Part shown: positions 9,401 to 17,705 of the stretch, piece after piece
How positions within the stretch are numbered: position 1 is the stretch's first letter
Layout of the letters: the number at the start of each line of letters is the position of its first letter
Assembly (NCBI RefSeq): GCF_029285175.1
Contig: NZ_JABEDH010000002.1
Coordinates: forward strand, 868,001-932,000
Direction: 5' to 3'
Source: Sulfitobacter sp. M05
GTDB lineage: Bacteria; Pseudomonadota; Alphaproteobacteria; Rhodobacterales; Rhodobacteraceae
DNA length: 64,000 bases
Position numbers and translations under genes: made by a program
Notes under the pieces: generated by a model
Told to the model about the DNA's origin: nothing
Databases searched by the model: none
The model's input: the letters and a program-made list of their open reading frames with translations, nothing else

Positions 9401-11912
9401 CGAAGGGGACGGGGTGGCAATGATCAGCGTGTTGTCAAACCGCGTGATCGAACGCCGGGTGGTGCCGGTTGTCGCGGGTGAGAATACGGTGCGTTTGACC
9501 GTCGGGGCAGATTGGGGGACGGGTGCCTATGTCACCGCCTCCGTTTTGCGTGGCATGGATGTTGCGGCAGGGGTGAACCCGTCGCGCCAGTTGGGGCTGG
9601 TTCATGCCGCAGTTGCCCCCGCCGACAAGAAACTGAACGTCAGCTTTGAAGCACCGGCGCAGGTTGACGGACAGGCGGGCACCATGACAGCCAGTGTTTT
9701 GGTTGATGGCGTTGCCGAGGGGCAGACCGCCTTTGTCACGCTTGCGGCTGTTGATCTGGGCATTGTGAACCTGACGGGGTTCACCGCTCCTGATCCCACG
9801 GACCACTATTTCGGACAGCGCCGGCTGGGGGTTGAGTTGCGCGATATCTATGGCCGCCTGATCGACGGGATGAACGGTGCCTTGGGCACGGTCCGCTCTG
9901 GTGGCGATGCGGCGGCCAGCGTGCAGGTGCAATCGCCGCCGCCGACGGAAAAGCTGATGGCGTTCTTTTCGGGACCTGTTGTGGTTGGCCCTGATGGGCG
10001 CGCCACTGTCGAGATCATCAAGCCGGCATTTAACGGCACGATCCGGCTGATGGCGGTTGCTTGGTCCGATGATGGCGTGGGGGATGCAACCTTTGATGTC
10101 ATCGCCAAAGATCCCGTTGTGGTGACGGCCTCCCTGCCGCGTTTCCTTGCGCCCGGCGACACCAGCCGCCTGTTGCTGGAGCTGGTCCATGCGTCAGGTA
10201 CAGCAGGCGACGCCGCATTGCAAATCCATGCGGATTCCGGTGTGGCACTGGGCGCGGTGCCTGCCACGATACGGTTGGAGGAAAACGCCACTGCGCGGCT
10301 GGAGGTGCCGGTAAGCGCGCGCGAGATTGGCGATAATTTGATCACCGTTGTACTGACCACACCGGAGGGCAGGGAGCTGCGCAAGGTATTGAACATGCCG
10401 GTGCGCGATAATGATCCCGAGGTGGCGCTGACCCGTCAATTCGCGCTTGCCGCCGGCCAGAGCTTTACCTTTGACAGCAATGTCTTTGCCGGCCTGCGGG
10501 ACGGCACGGGTATGGCCACACTAACCGCCGGTCCGTTGGCGCGGTTCGATGTGCCGGGATTGCTGCAACAGCTTGACCGTTATCCCTATGGCTGTACCGA
10601 ACAGCTTACCTCCGGCGCGATGCCCTTATTGTACCTCAGTTCGGTGGCACAGGCGGCAGGACTGGGTAAACCGGCACAGATCAACGACAGGATTACACAG
10701 GCCATCGCACGTATCCTGACCCGCCAGTCCAGCAACGGGGCCTTTGGGGTATGGCGTGCGCATTCCGGTGAGTTCTGGCTCGATGCTTATGTCACCGACT
10801 TCCTGTTTCGCGCGCGCGCGGAGGGGTACGCGGTGCCCGACACGGCCTATTCCTTGGCGATGGATAATCTGCGCAACCGGATCAGCTATGCCCCTGATTT
10901 TGATCAGGGAGGCGAAGACATCGCCTATGCACTTCTGGTTCTGGCGCGGGCCGGTGCCGCGCATATGGGCGATCTGCGGTATTATGCCGACACCAAAGCA
11001 GAGGATTTCGCCACCCCGCTGGCCCTGGCCCAACTTGGGGCGGCGCTGGCTGCATATGGTGATCCGTTGCGTGCCGATGCGATGTTCCGCAAGGCTGGTG
11101 TAATGTTGAACCGGCAAACCCCGAGCAAGCGCTGGCGGGATGATTTCGGCACCCCCCTGCGCGACACCGCCGCTGTGCTAAAGCTTAGCGCCGAAGCCGG
11201 AAGCGCGGCGGTTGATCCCGTTACGTTAACCGCCGGTTTGCAGGCCGGTAATGCCCGCCTATCCACACAGGAAGCGGCGCAGGTTGTCCTTGCCGCCCAC
11301 GCTTTGAGCGCACCGGAGGCGGCGGCGAAACTAAGAGTAGATGGCGTGGATGCCCGTGGCCCCGTGGTGCAACGCCTGAGTGCGCGCACCGGTGGCACAT
11401 CGGTGATCGAGAACATCAGCGACAATGCCATTGATGTCACGATGACCGCTTATGGTGTGCCCGAAGTGGCCCCCGAGGCGGGTGGTTATGGATACCAGAT
11501 TACCCGCCGGATATTCACCATGGAAGGGGTGTCGGCGGACGGGCCAGTGGCCTCTGGTACGCGGCTGGTTGTGGTGTTGAAGGTTACCCCGTTTGAAGAG
11601 GTCGGCGCACGGTTGATCATTGATGATCCGCTGCCGGCGGGCTTTGAAATCGACAACCCCAATCTGTTGCGCAGTGGCGATATTGCAGCGCTCGATTGGT
11701 TGGAAACCAAGGATGTCGAAAACGCCGAATTCCGCAGTGACCGCTTTGTCGCGGCCGTGAACCACCGGCAGGCAAAACCGTTTGAACTGGCCTATGTTGT
11801 GCGGGCCGTGACGCCGGGCATCTATCATCATCCTGCCGCCACAGTCGAAGACATGTACCGCGCTGAATACCGCGCCAATACAGCAACCGGATCGATGACC
11901 GTCACGCCATGA
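6477..11912 (+). CDS. Bacterial alpha-2-macroglobulin with N-terminal PAN domain
   Basis: An 1811-residue exported protease trap. A signal peptide (about 1-22) ends at HVAAQG and has no lipobox cysteine, so unlike E. coli YfhM it is predicted to be soluble in the periplasm. A Cys-rich PAN/apple-like region (about 27-95) and a helical stretch precede the macroglobulin (MG) domains. The thioester motif GCTEQ is intact (C1373, Q1376), followed by the helical toroid of the thioester domain and a C-terminal receptor-like domain. A protease cutting the bait region would be covalently trapped. ATG 6477 has a strong AAGGAG site; the longer in-frame opening upstream lacks a signal peptide. It overlaps pbpC by ATGA, the classic partner. 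Confidence 0.93.
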   Translation: MRSVWAAGLAWVFSALLAGHVAAQGAIPDHRYLQSRDMDFYGEDLTNLFDTTQAACARACSAQEACVAYTFNTRNNACFPKSAIRKRQPYAGAVSAQKVATDPQVLARGAERQKELVFLTEDDFNAARARVASNAASYSFSGETLDELTAALRGAEQAGEGAVAYRWASKAAALSDRAEMWTAYARKALAHAGSGTNAERRKLRQAALQAAINGFLRAEQPALRVESLRVMAQALEAGNRGRDMIPALRLALDITPRDDLKVALTEAIGKYGFRVTDHRVDNNAAAPRICAEFSERLVPAGVDYEPFVRVEGRGLVVQAEDNQLCIDGVEHGARYTVTLRVGLPAASGEVLHRDTTLQLYVRDRAAAVRFAGRAYVLPRSADAALPVETVNATTLDLSLRRVSDRNLVRAIRESYFGRPLGADEDDRFSTDLAQEVWTGTAEVQNELNVDMTTRLPLAEALVGQPAGIYTLSAAVPGQDRYENPAAMQWFVLSDLGVTTWQGTDGMQVALRRLSDASAGAGIRVSLISRANAVLGEAVTDADGFAQFPAGLSRGTGAARPALLMAEEGATDVAFLPLTDPAFDLSDRGVEGHPPAPPIDTFLTTDRGAYRVGETIYVTALTRDGQARALQGLPVTALLKRPDGVEYSRQSSTNSKAGGHVFALPLEAQVPRGAWRVDILSDLDGPPLASQTVLVEDFLPERIDFDVTLPDAPLRVAQTLPLGVDVRYLFGAAGAHLEVEGDVRLTPTRRVAGWEGYMFGRYDSAFRTRTRAIDRTMTDAAGDATLSLQLPKLDETPQIPLSAAVTLRVAEGSGRPVERRVNIPVTPAGVMIGIKPAFEDVLPEGGQAAFDLIAVNPDGSAAQVPVRWTVNKVETRYQWYQLYGNWEWEPVTRRIRVATGEVPLGDAPARVTVPTEWGGYELLVERTGGPYAAASVEFASGWYGSNGASDTPDRLTLSLDAETYDTGDTASLRLVAEGDGVAMISVLSNRVIERRVVPVVAGENTVRLTVGADWGTGAYVTASVLRGMDVAAGVNPSRQLGLVHAAVAPADKKLNVSFEAPAQVDGQAGTMTASVLVDGVAEGQTAFVTLAAVDLGIVNLTGFTAPDPTDHYFGQRRLGVELRDIYGRLIDGMNGALGTVRSGGDAAASVQVQSPPPTEKLMAFFSGPVVVGPDGRATVEIIKPAFNGTIRLMAVAWSDDGVGDATFDVIAKDPVVVTASLPRFLAPGDTSRLLLELVHASGTAGDAALQIHADSGVALGAVPATIRLEENATARLEVPVSAREIGDNLITVVLTTPEGRELRKVLNMPVRDNDPEVALTRQFALAAGQSFTFDSNVFAGLRDGTGMATLTAGPLARFDVPGLLQQLDRYPYGCTEQLTSGAMPLLYLSSVAQAAGLGKPAQINDRITQAIARILTRQSSNGAFGVWRAHSGEFWLDAYVTDFLFRARAEGYAVPDTAYSLAMDNLRNRISYAPDFDQGGEDIAYALLVLARAGAAHMGDLRYYADTKAEDFATPLALAQLGAALAAYGDPLRADAMFRKAGVMLNRQTPSKRWRDDFGTPLRDTAAVLKLSAEAGSAAVDPVTLTAGLQAGNARLSTQEAAQVVLAAHALSAPEAAAKLRVDGVDARGPVVQRLSARTGGTSVIENISDNAIDVTMTAYGVPEVAPEAGGYGYQITRRIFTMEGVSADGPVASGTRLVVVLKVTPFEEVGARLIIDDPLPAGFEIDNPNLLRSGDIAALDWLETKDVENAEFRSDRFVAAVNHRQAKPFELAYVVRAVTPGIYHHPAATVEDMYRAEYRANTATGSMTVTP

Positions 11913-13927
11913 TCCGCCGGTTTGTTCCATTTGCATTGGTGCTGACGCTATGGGCGACAGCGGCCCTGCGTGACGGTTTTGATCGCTGGATTGATGCCAC
12001 CGTGGTGCCGCCCGTGCTGGTCGAAACCTCGGTTGAAATGCGCGACAGGAACGGTGCTTTGCTGCGGGTGTTTCCGGTTGAGGATGGCCGCGTGCGGCTG
12101 GCTCTGAGGCTGGATCAGGTGGACCCTGCCTATCTGTCGGTGCTGATCGCCTATGAAGACCAACGGTTCTATGACCATCGCGGCGTTGACCTGCTGGCGT
12201 TACTGCGGGCAACGGGGCAGGCGATGATGTCGGGGCGGGTTGTCTCTGGCGGATCGACCCTGACAATGCAGGTGGCGCGGTTGGTGGAAAACTCCGGTAC
12301 CGGGCGTTGGGCTGGCAAGCTGCGCCAGATCCGGCTGGCGCTGGCGCTTGAGCGGCAGCTGAACAAGGATGACATCCTGACGCTGTACCTTGCGCACGCG
12401 CCTTTTGGCGGGGCAATGGAGGGGCTGCGGGCGGGCAGTCTGGCGTGGTTTGGCAAGGAACCGCAGCGCCTGACCAGCGCCGAGGCCGCCTTACTGGTTG
12501 CCCTGCCACAAGCCCCCGAGGCACGCAGACCTGATCGCCATCCGCAGGCCGCGAAAACCGCCCGTGCGCGGGTCTTGGCGCGTGTTGCCGCCCCTGAACA
12601 AGTCCGCATGGCTGCCGTTCCGCACAAAATGCGATCCTTGGTACGCCTTGCTCCGCACCTGACAGACCACTTGTTTGCGCAGAACTCTGTGGCGCTGCGC
12701 CACGATCTGACAGTTGATGCGCGTCTGCAAACGCAAATGGAGACCCTCGCCCGTCGCGCGGTGCGGGGGCAGGACGCGGGGGTCACCGCCGCGATTGTTG
12801 TCGCGGATCACCGCAGTGGTGAGGTGCTGGCGTCTGTCGGATCACCGACCTATGCTGGAACGGGCGCTACCCTGGGGTTTGTCGATATGACGCGCGCTCT
12901 ACGCTCTCCCGGATCGACGTTAAAGCCGTTCATCTATGCCATGGCCTTTGATCAGGGGCTGGCCCATCCCGACACATTGATCCGTGATGCCCCGGTCGCC
13001 TTTGGCCGCTACGCGCCGCAGAATTTCGACGGACAGTTCCGCGGTGACGTAACCGTACGCGAAGCGTTGCAACTGTCGTTGAACATCCCGCCGGTATTGT
13101 TGATGCAGGAACTCGGGCCGGCGCGGCTGATGAGCATGATGCGCAAGGGCGGGGCCAAACCGCAGCTTGCCGGCAAGGCCGGTCTGGCGCTGGCATTGGG
13201 CGGCGTGGGTATTACGCTGAACGATCTGGTGCAGCTTTACGGCGGGTTGGCGCAGGGCGGCGTGGTAAATCCATTGGTCTGGGAGCGTGGTCAGGAAGCC
13301 GTGCCGCGCAGGATTTTTTCACGTTCGGCAGCCTGGCAGGTGTCGCATATCCTTGCCAGTATTGCGCCGCCTAAAGGGGCCGCAGATGCCCGGAACATTG
13401 CTTATAAAACCGGCACGTCTTATGGCCACCGCGATGCTTGGGCGGTCGGGTTTGACGGGGCCCATGTGATTGGTGTCTGGCTGGGCCGGCCTGATGGCAC
13501 GCCGGTGCCGGGGGCTTTTGGCGGGGCGCTGGCCGCGCCAGTTTTGTTTGAGGCATTTGGCCGGCTGTCGGCAGCCCCCGCGCCCTTGTCTGCGCCACCG
13601 CCCGAAACCTTGATCCTTGGCACAGCGGCCCTGCCGGCCCCGCTGCAACGGTTCCGGCCCCGCGATGCCATGTTCCGCAAACCGGCGCGTGCCCCCGAGG
13701 TTCGGTTTCCGCCAGAGGGGGCGGTGCTGCGCGCAACTGGCGGGAATGTGCCACTCAAACTCGCCGCTGGCGTGTTTCCGCTGACGGTTCTGGTAAATGG
13801 CGTGCCCGTCCTGACCGACCTGAACCGCCGCCAGATTGATTTGCCCCCGCTAAATACGGGTTTTTCGCGAATCTCGGTTATTGATGCCACCGGACAATCG
13901 GCCAGCGTCCAGATCAGGATGCAGTGA
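11909..13927 (+). CDS. pbpC: Penicillin-binding protein 1C (bifunctional murein synthase)
   Basis: A 672-residue inner-membrane anchored, periplasmic protein. An uncleaved N-terminal helix (about 5-20) is followed by a GT51 glycosyltransferase domain with the catalytic Glu in AYEDQRFYDH (E83) and GGSTLTMQ. The transpeptidase has S336-x-x-K339 in SPGSTLKPF, an SLN motif and KTGTSYG, and a BiPBP_C-type beta domain ends the protein. It polymerises and crosslinks peptidoglycan. Pairing with the alpha-2-macroglobulin gene, here with a 4-base overlap, is a conserved bacterial arrangement thought to couple protease trapping to wall repair after envelope damage. Confidence 0.94.
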   Translation: MIRRFVPFALVLTLWATAALRDGFDRWIDATVVPPVLVETSVEMRDRNGALLRVFPVEDGRVRLALRLDQVDPAYLSVLIAYEDQRFYDHRGVDLLALLRATGQAMMSGRVVSGGSTLTMQVARLVENSGTGRWAGKLRQIRLALALERQLNKDDILTLYLAHAPFGGAMEGLRAGSLAWFGKEPQRLTSAEAALLVALPQAPEARRPDRHPQAAKTARARVLARVAAPEQVRMAAVPHKMRSLVRLAPHLTDHLFAQNSVALRHDLTVDARLQTQMETLARRAVRGQDAGVTAAIVVADHRSGEVLASVGSPTYAGTGATLGFVDMTRALRSPGSTLKPFIYAMAFDQGLAHPDTLIRDAPVAFGRYAPQNFDGQFRGDVTVREALQLSLNIPPVLLMQELGPARLMSMMRKGGAKPQLAGKAGLALALGGVGITLNDLVQLYGGLAQGGVVNPLVWERGQEAVPRRIFSRSAAWQVSHILASIAPPKGAADARNIAYKTGTSYGHRDAWAVGFDGAHVIGVWLGRPDGTPVPGAFGGALAAPVLFEAFGRLSAAPAPLSAPPPETLILGTAALPAPLQRFRPRDAMFRKPARAPEVRFPPEGAVLRATGGNVPLKLAAGVFPLTVLVNGVPVLTDLNRRQIDLPPLNTGFSRISVIDATGQSASVQIRMQ

Positions 13928-13950
13928 TCGTGATCTTGTTGCACTGGGCG

Positions 13951-13974
13951 TAATGTCCTATCTCAGAGACATTA
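13951..13974. promoter_or_regulatory. Candidate operator/hairpin over the DUF1007 start codon
   Basis: TAATGTC and GACATTA form perfect 7-base arms separated by 10 bases, and the last arm base is the A of the DUF1007 start codon. A second small palindrome, TCTCAGAGA, lies inside. The position suggests either a metalloregulator operator or an RNA hairpin masking the ribosome site. It does not clearly match the alphaproteobacterial Zur box in spacing, so the regulator is unassigned. Confidence 0.4.
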
Positions 13975-14615
13975 TGAAACATGCATTCGCCTTTGCCCTT
14001 TCCCTGTTGTCCGCTGCCCCCCTGACGGCGCATCCGCACATCTTTGTAGATACCGGTTTGGACCTGCAATTTGACAAAGCTGGCCGGTTGAGTGAGGTGC
14101 GCATTACTTGGGCTTATGATGAATTCTATTCCCTTCTGATCACCGAGGATCGCGGGCTTGATCCCGACTTTGACGGAGTGTTGACCGAGGCGGAACAGGC
14201 TGATTTGCAAGGGTTTGATATGCAATGGTCGGAAGGGTTTAATGGGGATCTTGTCATTACCCAGAACGGACAGTCGCTGACGCTTTCGGCTCCGATGCAG
14301 GCAACGGCAGTTTATGAAAATGCACGGATCACTACGACCCATGTACGGCAGGTGGTGCAGGAACAAACGGCTGGCGCTCCGATCGAGATCAAACCCTATG
14401 ATCCGACCTACTATAGTGCTTATGACATTACTTTACCGGTGCGGATCGAAGGCAACCCGTCCTGCACCAAGGCATTCGATGTCCCTGACGTGGAAGCGCG
14501 TATTCTCGAACTGAGTGAGCAACTGGCTGCGATGGACGAGATGTCTGACGAAAATACCCCCGATATCGGCATTCTGATGGCAACCACGGTACGTGTTACA
14601 TGCGATATGTCCTGA
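13974..14615 (+). CDS. DUF1007 family periplasmic protein
   Basis: A 213-residue exported protein: a signal peptide (about 1-20, ending PLTAHPHIF) leads into the DUF1007 core, where HPHIFVDT and the aspartate-rich segment DPDFDGVLTEAEQ are typical. DUF1007 proteins are nearly always encoded beside NicO/RcnA-type permeases and are assumed to bind or deliver a divalent metal (Ni, Co or Zn) in the periplasm; this is inferred from context, not biochemistry. The start is ATG 13974; an in-frame ATG at 13953 would put seven extra residues before the signal peptide. Its 3' end overlaps the permease gene by 16 bases, so the two are co-translated. Confidence 0.85.
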   Translation: MKHAFAFALSLLSAAPLTAHPHIFVDTGLDLQFDKAGRLSEVRITWAYDEFYSLLITEDRGLDPDFDGVLTEAEQADLQGFDMQWSEGFNGDLVITQNGQSLTLSAPMQATAVYENARITTTHVRQVVQEQTAGAPIEIKPYDPTYYSAYDITLPVRIEGNPSCTKAFDVPDVEARILELSEQLAAMDEMSDENTPDIGILMATTVRVTCDMS

Positions 14616-15544
14616 CCATCACCGCCTGCGCGGTTGTTCTGGCCCTAGGCTGGTTCTGGTTCACTGGCGGCTTTGAGCGTCTGGGTTTTTGGGCTGCCAG
14701 CCAACAGCGCGAGTTTCAAAACGCGATTGCCCGCGCCTTGCGCCTTGTCCGGTCTGGTGAAACGGCAGCCATTTTCGGCGTTTTGACTGGGTGTTTTGCT
14801 TACGGGCTTGCCCATGCGGCGGGGCCGGGCCACGGCAAGGTTCTGATTGGCGGTTATGGTCTTGCCCGCAAGGTGCCGATGGTGCGCCTGTCGCTGATCG
14901 CGCTGGCGGCGTCTCTTGGGCAGGCCGTGACCGCCGTTGTGCTGGTCTATGCCGGTGTTCTGCTGTTGAACCTGGGGCGGCAAACTATGGTCGATCTGAC
15001 CGAGGCGATTATGGCCCCGGTCAGCTATGGGGCGATTGCGCTGATTGGTATTTGGCTGGTGTGGCGCGGCCTGCGTAAACTGTTGGCGCGCCGCGCGGTT
15101 GCCCACGTCCATGATCACGCCCATGCGCACGCGGATGACCATCACCATACACACGACCATCAGGGGCATAATCACCATTGCGCAAGCTGCGGACATGCCC
15201 ATGGTCCCTCACTGGATCAGGTGGAAAACGTTGGTAGCCTGCGCGAAGCCGTGGTTCTGATTGCGGGCATCGCGCTGCGCCCCTGCACCGGCGCATTGTT
15301 TGTGCTGATCATCACATGGCAGATGGGCATTGGCGGGCTTGGCATTGCCGGAGCCTTTGCCATGGCGTTTGGCACGGCCTTGGTTACGATCTTTGTCGGT
15401 CTTGTTGCCGGCGGGCTGCGCGGTGGCATGTTGGCCAGCCTCAGCGGGTCGCCCAAGATGGCCGTAATGGTTGCCACGCTTGAGGTATTGGCCGGTTGCG
15501 CGGTGGTTTTCTTGGCCGGTGGTCTGTTGCTGAACGCAGTTTGA
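14600..15544 (+). CDS. NicO/RcnA-like nickel/cobalt/zinc permease with His-rich loop
   Basis: A 314-residue inner-membrane permease of the NicO (COG2215) family with about six or seven helices. The N-terminal part carries the family signature GLAHAAGPGHGK (residues 69-80), whose His and Gly residues line the metal path. A cytoplasmic loop at about residues 169-201 contains more than a dozen His plus a CASCG pair, a metal-buffering segment. A second signature, ALRPCTGAL, lies near residue 225. With the DUF1007 gene it forms a metal transport pair; whether import or efflux cannot be told from sequence. The gene ends just before repeat copy A. Confidence 0.9.
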   Translation: MRYVLTITACAVVLALGWFWFTGGFERLGFWAASQQREFQNAIARALRLVRSGETAAIFGVLTGCFAYGLAHAAGPGHGKVLIGGYGLARKVPMVRLSLIALAASLGQAVTAVVLVYAGVLLLNLGRQTMVDLTEAIMAPVSYGAIALIGIWLVWRGLRKLLARRAVAHVHDHAHAHADDHHHTHDHQGHNHHCASCGHAHGPSLDQVENVGSLREAVVLIAGIALRPCTGALFVLIITWQMGIGGLGIAGAFAMAFGTALVTIFVGLVAGGLRGGMLASLSGSPKMAVMVATLEVLAGCAVVFLAGGLLLNAV

Positions 15545-15549
15545 TCGGT

Positions 15550-15660
15550 TGAGCCTATAGCGCCCGACCTTAAACATGAATCCCCAATACCCTGCCACGC
15601 TGCGCGTTCTCGGGACATTGGGGATACGAAATGTTTCAGGTTAATGGCCGGACACTTTAG
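15550..15660. repeat. Dispersed 111-bp palindromic repeat, copy A
   Basis: This segment matches positions 45014-45124 with six mismatches in 111 bases and no gaps. It folds into a long imperfect hairpin: ATCCCCAAT (15580-15588) pairs with ATTGGGGAT (15617-15625), AAACAT (15572-15577) with ATGTTT (15631-15636), and CCT with AGG outside. The loop holds its own small hairpin ACGC-TGC-GCGT. It lies exactly between two convergent genes. No T-run follows, so it is not a plain terminator. A REP-like element, structured RNA or bidirectional processing or termination site is possible. Confidence 0.85.
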
Positions 15661-15662
15661 CG

Positions 15663-17705
15663 CTACTGCCGCCCTTCGCGCAGCCATGCGGCGGTGATCA
15701 ACGCCGCCGATAGCACCAAAACCAGCCACCCCGGCAGGATTGCCGTTTGCCGGATGTCGCGGGTTTCGTAAGCGCCGCGCGGTGTGATCCCCAGCCAACC
15801 ACGCCCTGCCGCTGGCCGTCCCGCCCGCACGTTGCGCAACTTGGGCAATCCGTCCTCAAGTACCGCCACACCGCCACGCCTTGACGACAACAGAGCCTCC
15901 AGCGGGTCGCCGCTGGCAATGGTTTCAACGAACTCACGCGGGGCTGCGGGGCCAAGGCCGATCACTGTGGTTTGATCCCCGTTGTCCAGCCGGTAAAGAC
16001 CCATTTCAGGCCCTTCAAACGTGCCCTCAAACATGCCCGCCGCCGCCTCGGTCAGCGGCACCTCAACCGTGCTGCCATCCGGCAGTGTTACGGTCGCCGG
16101 CGGCACGGTTTTGCGCAAAGTGCGACGGGTGATCCGCATACTCTGTCCCTCGGCGGTGGCGACCAGCGCTTCCTCCTCAAGCTCGGGTTCTTTCATCATC
16201 CAGTGGGCCAAGCGCCGCAGCAGCTCCAGCTGCGGCCCGCCCCCTTCGTAGCCTCGGCTCCATAGCCACGCATGATCCGACGCAAGCAGCGCGACACGGC
16301 CCTCACCGACGCGATTCAGCACCAGTAAGGGGCGTTCGCCGATCCCTGACATCAGCACATCGCCCTGCGGGTTGGCGACGTCGATCTCGCGCAGCCACCG
16401 ACCCCAATCGCCGCTGCCGGGCAGGTTGGTTGTAACCGGATGTCTGGCCCCCAGTTCGGTGACCGTCGGCCGGTAAGGCTGTTCAAGCACGCGCGCGGTT
16501 GGTGTGGCCGGAATGACCGAGCCAAGCGGCGAGCGGAAAATGCTGTCGGCGCTGGCAAAATCCGGCCCGGCAGCAACCAGAACAGCACCGCCCTGACGTA
16601 CATAACTCGCGACATTGTCCAGATAGAGCGCTGGCAGGATGCCGCGCCGCTGGTAGCGGTCAAAGATGATCAGATCGAAATCCTCAATCTTTTCCATGAA
16701 CAGCTCACGGGTCGGAAAGGCGATCAGCGAAAGTTCCGTGACCGGCACGCCGTCCTGTTTCTCCGGCGGACGCAGAATGGTGAAATGTACCAGATCAACC
16801 GAGCTGTCCGACTTGAGAAGGTTGCGCCATGTGCGTCCGCCCGGATGCGGTTCGCCACTGACCAACAGCACACGCAGGCGGTCACGCACCCCGTTCATCT
16901 GGATCAGCGAAACATTGTTGCGGTCGGTCAGCTCGCCCTCGGCCTTGGGCAAGGAAAAGCGGATCACATTTCGCCCGCCATGGGGCAGGGTCACCGGCAG
17001 CTCAAGGTCTTGGCCAATCGGCACGCGAAAGGTCTGCGCCGGTTCGCCGTCAATGGAAATATCCAGTGAAGCGAGGGTTTCACCCGCCGGTGCATTGCCC
17101 AGATCGTCAATGCGCAGGGTCAGGGTGACCGCTTCGCCGATGATGGCAAAGCCCGGCGCGTTGCGTATCGTCAGGCGGCGGTCCCAATCCGTGCTTTCGC
17201 CGGTCATCAGCAGGTTCATCGGCGCGGGCAGGTCCACCGGCAGATCGGCGTCATGCACCCGCCCGTCGCTGATTGCGAGAATGCCGGCAATCCGCGCCTG
17301 CGGTTCTTCGGCCAGCGCATCGGTGATTGCGCGCATCATCTGGGTGCCGCCATCGCCGGCACCGTCCGGCACGGTGATCCGGCGGATTTCGGTATTGGGC
17401 CTTGTGCCGATCTGTGTGGCCAGCGCTTGCGCGGCCTCGGCGGTCTGTTCGGCCCGCCCGCCCAGTTGCTGGCTGGCGCTTTGATCTTCGACCAACAGCA
17501 CGATATCGCTCAGCGGTGCGCGGTCTTCTTGCTGATAGGAGGGGTTGGCCAGCGCCCCCAGAACCACCGCTGCCGCCAGTCCGCGCAGGGCCCATCCCTT
17601 TAGCCCGCGCAAAATCGCAAGTATCAGCCCCATCAGGGCGATGATGATCACCACGAGCAGCAGAGACATCGGGATCAGCGGATCAAATACAAGTGTCGCG
17701 GTCAT
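15663..17705 (-). CDS. Membrane protein of MoxR operon, GATase-like/VWA-like periplasmic region
   Basis: A 680-residue protein with two N-terminal helices (about 12-33 and 38-52), a large periplasmic region and a C-terminal helix (about 655-675). The stretch after residue 65 (DIVLLVEDQSAS) resembles a von Willebrand A fold with a degenerate metal site. A later segment (about 310-460) resembles the glutamine-amidotransferase-like fold common in these operons, including YVRQGGAVLVAAGPDF. It is the last gene of the leftward MoxR operon and starts with a 4-base overlap to the gene before it. The function is unknown beyond a presumed envelope-maintenance complex with MoxR. Confidence 0.8.
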   Translation of the reverse strand: MTATLVFDPLIPMSLLLVVIIIALMGLILAILRGLKGWALRGLAAAVVLGALANPSYQQEDRAPLSDIVLLVEDQSASQQLGGRAEQTAEAAQALATQIGTRPNTEIRRITVPDGAGDGGTQMMRAITDALAEEPQARIAGILAISDGRVHDADLPVDLPAPMNLLMTGESTDWDRRLTIRNAPGFAIIGEAVTLTLRIDDLGNAPAGETLASLDISIDGEPAQTFRVPIGQDLELPVTLPHGGRNVIRFSLPKAEGELTDRNNVSLIQMNGVRDRLRVLLVSGEPHPGGRTWRNLLKSDSSVDLVHFTILRPPEKQDGVPVTELSLIAFPTRELFMEKIEDFDLIIFDRYQRRGILPALYLDNVASYVRQGGAVLVAAGPDFASADSIFRSPLGSVIPATPTARVLEQPYRPTVTELGARHPVTTNLPGSGDWGRWLREIDVANPQGDVLMSGIGERPLLVLNRVGEGRVALLASDHAWLWSRGYEGGGPQLELLRRLAHWMMKEPELEEEALVATAEGQSMRITRRTLRKTVPPATVTLPDGSTVEVPLTEAAAGMFEGTFEGPEMGLYRLDNGDQTTVIGLGPAAPREFVETIASGDPLEALLSSRRGGVAVLEDGLPKLRNVRAGRPAAGRGWLGITPRGAYETRDIRQTAILPGWLVLVLSAALITAAWLREGRQ

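Noticed and set aside
9435..10190. Open frame opposite the alpha-2-macroglobulin gene
   Set aside because: Antisense to the conserved A2M region and with no recognisable protein pattern.
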